Source of the DNA: Bacteroidales bacterium
GTDB taxonomy: Bacteria > Bacteroidota > Bacteroidia > Bacteroidales > UBA932
DNA length: 5,716 nt
NCBI GenBank assembly: GCA_016283985.1
Contig: JAEENZ010000035.1
Coordinates: forward strand, 1 to 5,716
Reading direction: 5' to 3'
In this document: one piece after another, positions 4,386 to 5,716 of the stretch
How positions within the stretch are numbered: the first letter of the stretch is position 1
How the letters are laid out: every line of letters begins with the position of its first letter
Position numbers and translations under genes: made by a program
The notes under the pieces: generated by a model
Seen by the model: the letters and a program-made list of their open reading frames with translations, nothing else
What the model was told of the DNA's origin: nothing
Database searches by the model: none

Positions 4386-5716
4386 TACTTATAAAGATCG
4401 AGCACGGGCACGTCGAACACCACGCCGCTAAGCAGGAACCACACTGCGAAGAGGGTGAGGGCGATGTTGAACAGCTGTCCGACCACATAGAGCCAGAGAA
4501 TCTTTCCGCCCTGCATCTGCTTGATGAGGCTCTTGAAGTTGGTGTCCAGGCCGATGCTGGTGAACGCGAGCACGAACGCCCAGTTCTTGTACTGGTCCAG
4601 CACGCCGTTGATGGCCTTCACCTCGGCGCCGCCGCAGAGGGGCAGGAAGATGAAGGATGCCACCAGGCTGGCCACGAAGAAGCCGATGATGAACTTGGGG
4701 AAGCGGGTCCAGATCTCGCCTGCGCCGACTTTGGTGTCGCCGGTCTTATCTACCTTGAGGGCGAAGAAGAGGGCCACGAAGAAGGCTATGAAGCCGATGA
4801 GGATGTTCTGGATACTCTTCACGAGGACCGCCGCCTGCTCAGCCTCGGGACCGAGGGCATTGCCTGCCAGCACGACCGCGCCGGTGCTGTCCACAGTGCC
4901 GCCGATCAGCGATCCACCCATCAGCTGGTTCATGCCGGCCCAGCGGATAATCATAGGCTCGAACACCATCATGAGGATGGTGAAGATGATGGAGATACTG
5001 ATTGCGAGCGAGAGGTCGTCCTTCTTGGCCTTTGCCGCAGCTCCGGTGGCGATGGCCGCGCTGGTGCCGCAGACGGAAGTTGCCGCCGCGAGGGTGATCA
5101 CCAGGGGCTTGTTGCCGATCTTGAAGACCTTGGTTCCCAGCCACCACATGAATATGATGACAATAGGGGTGACTATCCAGGCGATGCCGAGGCCGTAGAG
5201 GCCGAACTTGGCGATGTTGCTGAAGAGCACGCTGAAGCCCATTATCACGAGGCCTGTCTTGATGTAGAACTCGGTGCGGATGGCGGGTTTCAGCCACTCG
5301 GGCGTGCCAACCGTGTTGGAGATGAGGAGACCCACCAGGAGTGCCCAGAAGGCCCATTCGAGATAGCGGTTGAGGGTGAACTCAGCGCTGATGAGGCGCA
5401 CGATGACCGCCAGCACGAAGAGCACCACGAATGCGGGGATGTACTTCTTAAGCTTTTCGCCCTGCAGCTTGACACCGGCGCCGAAGAGGACGGCCAGCAC
5501 GCAGAAGGTGCGGAGGAGCTTCCACCAGAATGCACCGTTAATCTGGTCGGCAAGGGCCTTGTGGGGTTCAATGTTCTCCCAGAGATGCCAGGTGCTGAAC
5601 TTGAGGGCGGAGAAGTCGAATGCCTTTGTGAGCACGGCCACCGCCCCGATCGCGATGATGATGAATCCCAGCCAGCAGGCCAGCCAGTCTTCGGTTTTCC
5701 ACAGTTTGGAAACTTT
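4385..5716 (-). CDS. UPF0324/YeiH-family membrane transporter (putative sulfate exporter family), 5' end outside the window
   Basis: This polytopic inner-membrane protein belongs to the YeiH/UPF0324 family, named as putative sulfate exporters; the substrate is not firmly known. The frame stays open from the stop at 4385-4387 to the window edge, so at least 443 residues are present. The visible N-terminus reads KVSKLWKTEDWLACWLGF and continues into a hydrophobic IIIAIGAVAVL stretch. A GTG at 5641 lies in the middle of that helix and is not the real start. The family signature around AAATSVCGTSAAIA is at visible residues 210-221, and GGSLIGGTVDSTGAVVLAG at about 267-285. About eleven hydrophobic helices can be counted. 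It is longer than the roughly 350-residue E. coli YeiH, with the extra length at the N-terminus and in an amphipathic stretch (visible residues about 32-62). It probably leads an operon with the small membrane protein and the epimerase. Confidence 0.87.
   Translation of the reverse strand, partial: KVSKLWKTEDWLACWLGFIIIAIGAVAVLTKAFDFSALKFSTWHLWENIEPHKALADQINGAFWWKLLRTFCVLAVLFGAGVKLQGEKLKKYIPAFVVLFVLAVIVRLISAEFTLNRYLEWAFWALLVGLLISNTVGTPEWLKPAIRTEFYIKTGLVIMGFSVLFSNIAKFGLYGLGIAWIVTPIVIIFMWWLGTKVFKIGNKPLVITLAAATSVCGTSAAIATGAAAKAKKDDLSLAISISIIFTILMMVFEPMIIRWAGMNQLMGGSLIGGTVDSTGAVVLAGNALGPEAEQAAVLVKSIQNILIGFIAFFVALFFALKVDKTGDTKVGAGEIWTRFPKFIIGFFVASLVASFIFLPLCGGAEVKAINGVLDQYKNWAFVLAFTSIGLDTNFKSLIKQMQGGKILWLYVVGQLFNIALTLFAVWFLLSGVVFDVPVLDLYK

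Noticed and set aside
4521..5198. + strand open frame (225 codons) opposite the transporter gene
   Set aside because: Antisense of codons for hydrophobic residues in a polytopic membrane protein; no family features, and the minus-strand frame is clearly coding.
1..5716. tRNA, rRNA, CRISPR array, insertion sequence or integrase
   Set aside because: No cloverleaf-like arms, spaced repeats, transposase-like frames or terminal inverted repeats with target duplications were seen on either strand.

Overview
The window reads as a chromosomal segment from a member of the Bacteroidota, most likely a Bacteroidales species of an intestinal or similar host-associated habitat. The evidence is a fimbrillin-type lipoprotein with a C-terminal FISUMP (Fibrobacter succinogenes major paralogous) domain, a surface-export-like motif after its lipid-modified cysteine, a TAnnTTTG-type -7 promoter box, and start sites that lack strong Shine-Dalgarno sequences. 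I cannot name a genus from the sequence alone.

Layout. On the + strand, a 43-codon gene of unknown function (58-189) is followed 14 bases later by a 655-residue surface lipoprotein (204-2171). This lipoprotein combines a fimbrillin-like N-terminal half, a middle beta-rich module and a FISUMP domain. A perfect 14-bp hairpin (2214-2247) lies between it and the convergent minus-strand genes and probably terminates transcription from both sides. Next, on the minus strand, is a HicA-HicB toxin-antitoxin pair (2835-2255) with its own AT-rich promoter; a near-perfect palindrome overlaps the -7 box and is a good candidate for the autoregulatory operator.

The remaining half (5716-2968, minus strand) is clearly GC-richer and looks like one tightly packed operon: a UPF0324/YeiH-type membrane transporter (putative sulfate exporter family, 5' end cut by the window), a 91-residue two-helix membrane protein, and a Tat-exported lipoprotein of the enolase superfamily that matches dipeptide (L-Ala-D/L-Glu) epimerases. 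The stop and start codons of the three genes overlap (TAGTG, then ATGA), so they are probably translationally coupled. A GC-rich hairpin with a T-run follows the epimerase.

How the parts may work together. The peptide gene and lipoprotein look like a cell-surface adhesin unit. HicAB is a self-contained stress or defence module between two unrelated units. The three-gene operon suggests envelope-located handling of murein-type dipeptides beside a poorly characterised transporter; the functional link is inference. The most unexpected structures are an 18-bp perfect inverted repeat just inside the small membrane gene, the short conserved-looking peptide gene before the adhesin, and the operator-like palindrome at hicA. 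No tRNA, rRNA, CRISPR array or insertion sequence was seen, and no gene-free stretch exceeds 300 bases.
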